Shown one piece after another: positions 61,750 to 64,000 of a stretch of 64,000 nt of DNA (position 1 is the stretch's first letter; each line of letters starts with the position of its first letter). Position numbers and translations under genes: made by a program. The stretch is from Terriglobus saanensis SP1PR4. Its GTDB lineage: Bacteria; Acidobacteriota; Terriglobia; Terriglobales; Acidobacteriaceae. The DNA lies in the NCBI RefSeq assembly GCF_000179915.2, contig NC_014963.1, forward strand, positions 4,526,001-4,590,000, written 5' to 3'. The notes under the pieces are model-generated. The model saw only the letters and a list, made by a program, of their open reading frames with translations. It was not told where the DNA came from and made no database searches.

Positions 61750-62159
61750 TCGACCTCACTGCCTTCCGGAACGCCGTTCAACAGCTCTCGTCCGCAATTC
61801 AGGAGCAGGCGCGTGAGCCCGAACGGGTTCTGCTCCGGGCAGGCTTGATCCAGACCTTTGAGTTCACCTATGAGTTGTCACATAAGATGCTCAAGCGATA
61901 TCTCATGTCGGTTACGCCCAGCCCTGAGCAGATTGATCTGCTTACCTTTGAGGGCTTGATCAGGCTCGGTGATGAAGCTGGTCTCCTCCTTTCGCCTATC
62001 GCGGTCTGGAAAGATTTTCGCAAAGCAAGAACAGAAACGAGTCACACCTACAACGAAGAGAAAGCTGTCGCAGTGTTGAACAGAATTCCGGCCTTCGAAC
62101 AAGAAGCGAAGCACCTGCTCGAACGGCTGCGGGAGAGGATCGAATCCCATGATGAGTAG
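61746..62159 (+). CDS. HI0074/HepT-like nucleotidyltransferase-partner protein
   Basis: This 137-residue all-helical protein contains [20 protein letters not shown] and the motif [16 protein letters not shown]. The spacing R-x4-H-x-Y is the conserved signature of HepT and HI0074-family nucleotidyltransferase partners. In HepT/MntA toxin-antitoxin pairs HepT is the toxin and its nucleotidyltransferase partner AMPylates it; for the HI0073/HI0074 subfamily the role is less clear. It is translationally coupled to purL (ATGA) and overlaps the next gene by 11 bp. DNA here looks less GC-rich than purL, which suits a recent insertion. Confidence 0.88.
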   Translation: MIDLTAFRNAVQQLSSAIQEQAREPERVLLRAGLIQTFEFTYELSHKMLKRYLMSVTPSPEQIDLLTFEGLIRLGDEAGLLLSPIAVWKDFRKARTETSHTYNEEKAVAVLNRIPAFEQEAKHLLERLRERIESHDE

Positions 62160-64000
62160 TACCGGAATTGCAATATCAAACGAGGAAGCTCAAATTGTGT
62201 CTTCGATCCTGGCAACGCACCTCCCCGATCGGGAGGTCTGGATTTTTGGATCCCGAGCGAAAGGCACCGCAAGACGGCGGTCAGATCTGGATCTGGCCAT
62301 AGGCGGAAACGAGCCTTTGCCGCTTAGCATCAGGGCCAGCCTGTTTGATGAATTTGACGCTTCGGATATCCCGTACCGCGTCGATATCCTCGACTTGACG
62401 ACTATTACACCTCAATTCCGCAAAGCTATCGAGCAGGATTTCATCCCCTTTTCAGAAGCCCTACTTCACGGAGACCCGAACAACATGGAGAACTCCGAAG
62501 CTGACGATCACTTCGACAAGCTCCGCGAAGAGTGCGGCGTCATGGCCATATACAACCACTCCGACGCCGCTCGTCTCACCTACTGGGGCCTCTACGCTCT
62601 CCAGCATCGCGGACAGGAGTCCGGCGGCATCGCCGTCTCCAACGGCGAAGAGATCACTGACCTCAAGGGCATGGGTCTCGTCTCCGAGATCTTCACCGAT
62701 CCCGTCCTGGAAAAGCTCCCCGGCCACATCGCCATCGGCCACACGCGCTACTCGACGACAGGTGACTCCGCCCTCCTGAACGCGCAGCCCATCTCGGTCG
62801 AGAGCACCAAGGGTCAGATCGTCATCGCCCACAACGGCAACCTGGTGAATCTTGGCACGGCACGCGAGCGTCTGGAACGCGATGGCGCAATCTTCTCCAC
62901 GACCTCGGACTCCGAGATCATCGTCCAGCTTATCGCGCACTCCAAACACACCATGCTCGTGGACTGCATCGCGGAGTCGCTCTCGCAAGTTGAAGGCGCA
63001 TTTTCCATCGTCATGATGACGCGCAATCGCATCTTCGCCGCGCGCGATCCACACGGCTTCCGCCCGCTTTCGATGGGTCGTATCAAAGGCGAGAACGGCG
63101 CTCCGGACACCTTCGTCTTTGCCTCCGAAACCTGCGCCTTCGATCTGCTGAAAGCCAAGTACGAGCGCGACATCAAGCCCGGCGAACTCGTCATGGTCTC
63201 GGAAGACGGCGTCACCTCGCGCTACTTCAACACCGACACCAAGCAGGCCTCCTGCGTCTTCGAGCACGTCTACTTCGCGCGTCCGGACAGCCGCATCTTC
63301 GGTCGCTGGGTGCAGCAGAGCCGCGATGAGATGGGCAAGACCCTCGCCCGCGAATCCGGCGTCCCTGCGGACGTCATCGTGCCCGTGCCCGACTCCGGTG
63401 TCACCGCCGCGATTGGCTACGCCACGGAATCCGGTATCCCCTTCAACTTCGGCCTCATCCGCAACCACTACGTGGGCCGCACCTTCATCCAGCCGGAACA
63501 GCGCGTCCGCGACTTTGGCGTCCGCATGAAGCTGAATCCCGTCCGCGCCCTGCTCGAAGGCAAGCGCGTCATCCTGATCGACGATTCGATTATTCGCGGC
63601 ACCACCTCACGCAAGATCGTCCGCATGGTCCGTGCTGCCGGTGCCAGCGAAGTCCACATGCGCATCTCCTGCCCGCCGACCATTTCGCCCTGCTTCTACG
63701 GCGTGGATACTCCGAGCAAGAAAGACCTCATCGCCGCCAACAAGACTGTCGAAGAGATCCGCGCTTTCATCGAAGCCGACTCGCTCGCGTATCTCTCGCT
63801 CGACGGCCTCGTCCACTCCTGCACGGACAAAGATCCGACACCGAACACCTACTGCACCGCCTGCTACACCGGCAACTATCCCACGCAGTGGATCGACGTG
63901 AAGGAGATCCTTCCGGCCATCGCACACGCGGTCAAGCCGGATGAGATCATCCACGAAGACGAGGTTACGGAAGAGACCGTCAAGCCACAGAGCCAGCTGG
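62149..64000 (+). CDS. purF: MntA/HI0073-like nucleotidyltransferase fused in frame to PurF (3' end outside window)
   Basis: Starting at ATG 62149, residues 1-112 form a minimal nucleotidyltransferase with motif GSRAKGTARRRSDLDLA (G-S-x10-D-x-D) and the third Asp in YRVDILDL. No stop follows: the frame continues through an internal ATG at 62485 into amidophosphoribosyltransferase. PurF features are the N-terminal nucleophile in REECGVMAIYNHSDAARLTY (Cys codon 62533), the PRPP loop ILIDDSIIRGTTS (about 63571) and four Cys codons (63253, 63670, 63853, 63862) where the Bacillus-type Fe-S ligands lie. PurF alone could start at 62485, where GGAG sits 11 bases upstream. The end of the gene is not in the window. 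Confidence 0.9.
   Translation, partial: MMSSTGIAISNEEAQIVSSILATHLPDREVWIFGSRAKGTARRRSDLDLAIGGNEPLPLSIRASLFDEFDASDIPYRVDILDLTTITPQFRKAIEQDFIPFSEALLHGDPNNMENSEADDHFDKLREECGVMAIYNHSDAARLTYWGLYALQHRGQESGGIAVSNGEEITDLKGMGLVSEIFTDPVLEKLPGHIAIGHTRYSTTGDSALLNAQPISVESTKGQIVIAHNGNLVNLGTARERLERDGAIFSTTSDSEIIVQLIAHSKHTMLVDCIAESLSQVEGAFSIVMMTRNRIFAARDPHGFRPLSMGRIKGENGAPDTFVFASETCAFDLLKAKYERDIKPGELVMVSEDGVTSRYFNTDTKQASCVFEHVYFARPDSRIFGRWVQQSRDEMGKTLARESGVPADVIVPVPDSGVTAAIGYATESGIPFNFGLIRNHYVGRTFIQPEQRVRDFGVRMKLNPVRALLEGKRVILIDDSIIRGTTSRKIVRMVRAAGASEVHMRISCPPTISPCFYGVDTPSKKDLIAANKTVEEIRAFIEADSLAYLSLDGLVHSCTDKDPTPNTYCTACYTGNYPTQWIDVKEILPAIAHAVKPDEIIHEDEVTEETVKPQSQL

Noticed and set aside
62149-62485. purF as a normal stand-alone gene with an upstream nucleotidyltransferase ending in its own stop
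   Set aside because: Codon-by-codon reading from 62149 to 62640 shows no stop in the shared frame, so the two cannot be separated by termination.
1-64000. CRISPR arrays
   Set aside because: No regularly spaced direct repeats with unique spacers were seen; the repeats present are dispersed hairpins.

Overview
The window looks like a chromosomal segment of an Acidobacteriota bacterium, most likely Terriglobia/Acidobacteriaceae. This is inferred from the gene repertoire: a 1.2-kaa TonB-dependent receptor with an N-terminal carboxypeptidase-regulatory-like domain, Tat-exported sugar enzymes, a short heme operon, an LPS core/lipid A operon, and a moderately high GC content. No rRNA or other marker gene is present to fix the genus.

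Positions 1-22956 are the right-hand part of an integrative conjugative element (ICE). Reading leftwards from about 20080 on the minus strand, it carries a VirB/Trb type IV secretion operon (virB2-virB3-virB4-virB9-virB10-two small genes-virB5-small gene-virB6-small gene-virB8-virB11). Then come ssb, an archaeo-eukaryotic-type primase, two small DNA-binding-like proteins flanking a cluster of palindromes, a VirD4/TrwB coupling protein and a MobF (TrwC/TraI-type) relaxase-helicase. On the plus strand at the right end are a small MerR/Xis-like protein and a tyrosine integrase that abuts the 3' end of an intact tRNA-Phe(GAA), the expected integration target. A LysR-type regulator sits between the conjugation operon and the integration module. 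The C-terminal half of a YhaN-like ATPase enters at the left edge. The other ICE end lies outside the window.

Positions 23031-59280 are ordinary chromosome. They include a secreted adenosine deaminase, a GH29 fucosidase, an IS30-family insertion, hemE-hemH-hemG, a YggX-type protein, RNase R, a Tat-exported Gfo/Idh/MocA oxidoreductase, the TonB receptor, two glycosyltransferases, a Y-family DNA polymerase, an acyltransferase, an S9 peptidase, an SpoU methyltransferase, dnaG, the waaA-lpxK-waaC operon with two companions, a GNAT enzyme, a diguanylate cyclase and dut. A dispersed hairpin repeat family (core GTGCCCCATTCTTT...GGGTGGG) punctuates the intergenic regions, is not seen in the ICE, and one copy is inserted in frame inside waaA.

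Positions 59323-64000 hold a purine operon with an unexpected insertion. purL is followed, by an ATGA overlap, by an HI0074/HepT-like protein. Next is an MntA/HI0073-like minimal nucleotidyltransferase whose reading frame has no stop codon and runs straight into purF. This yields either a nucleotidyltransferase-PurF fusion or a nested purF start. Because PurF of this Fe-S type matures by cleavage immediately before its catalytic Cys, such a fusion could be cut apart after translation. I consider this the most novel object in the window.
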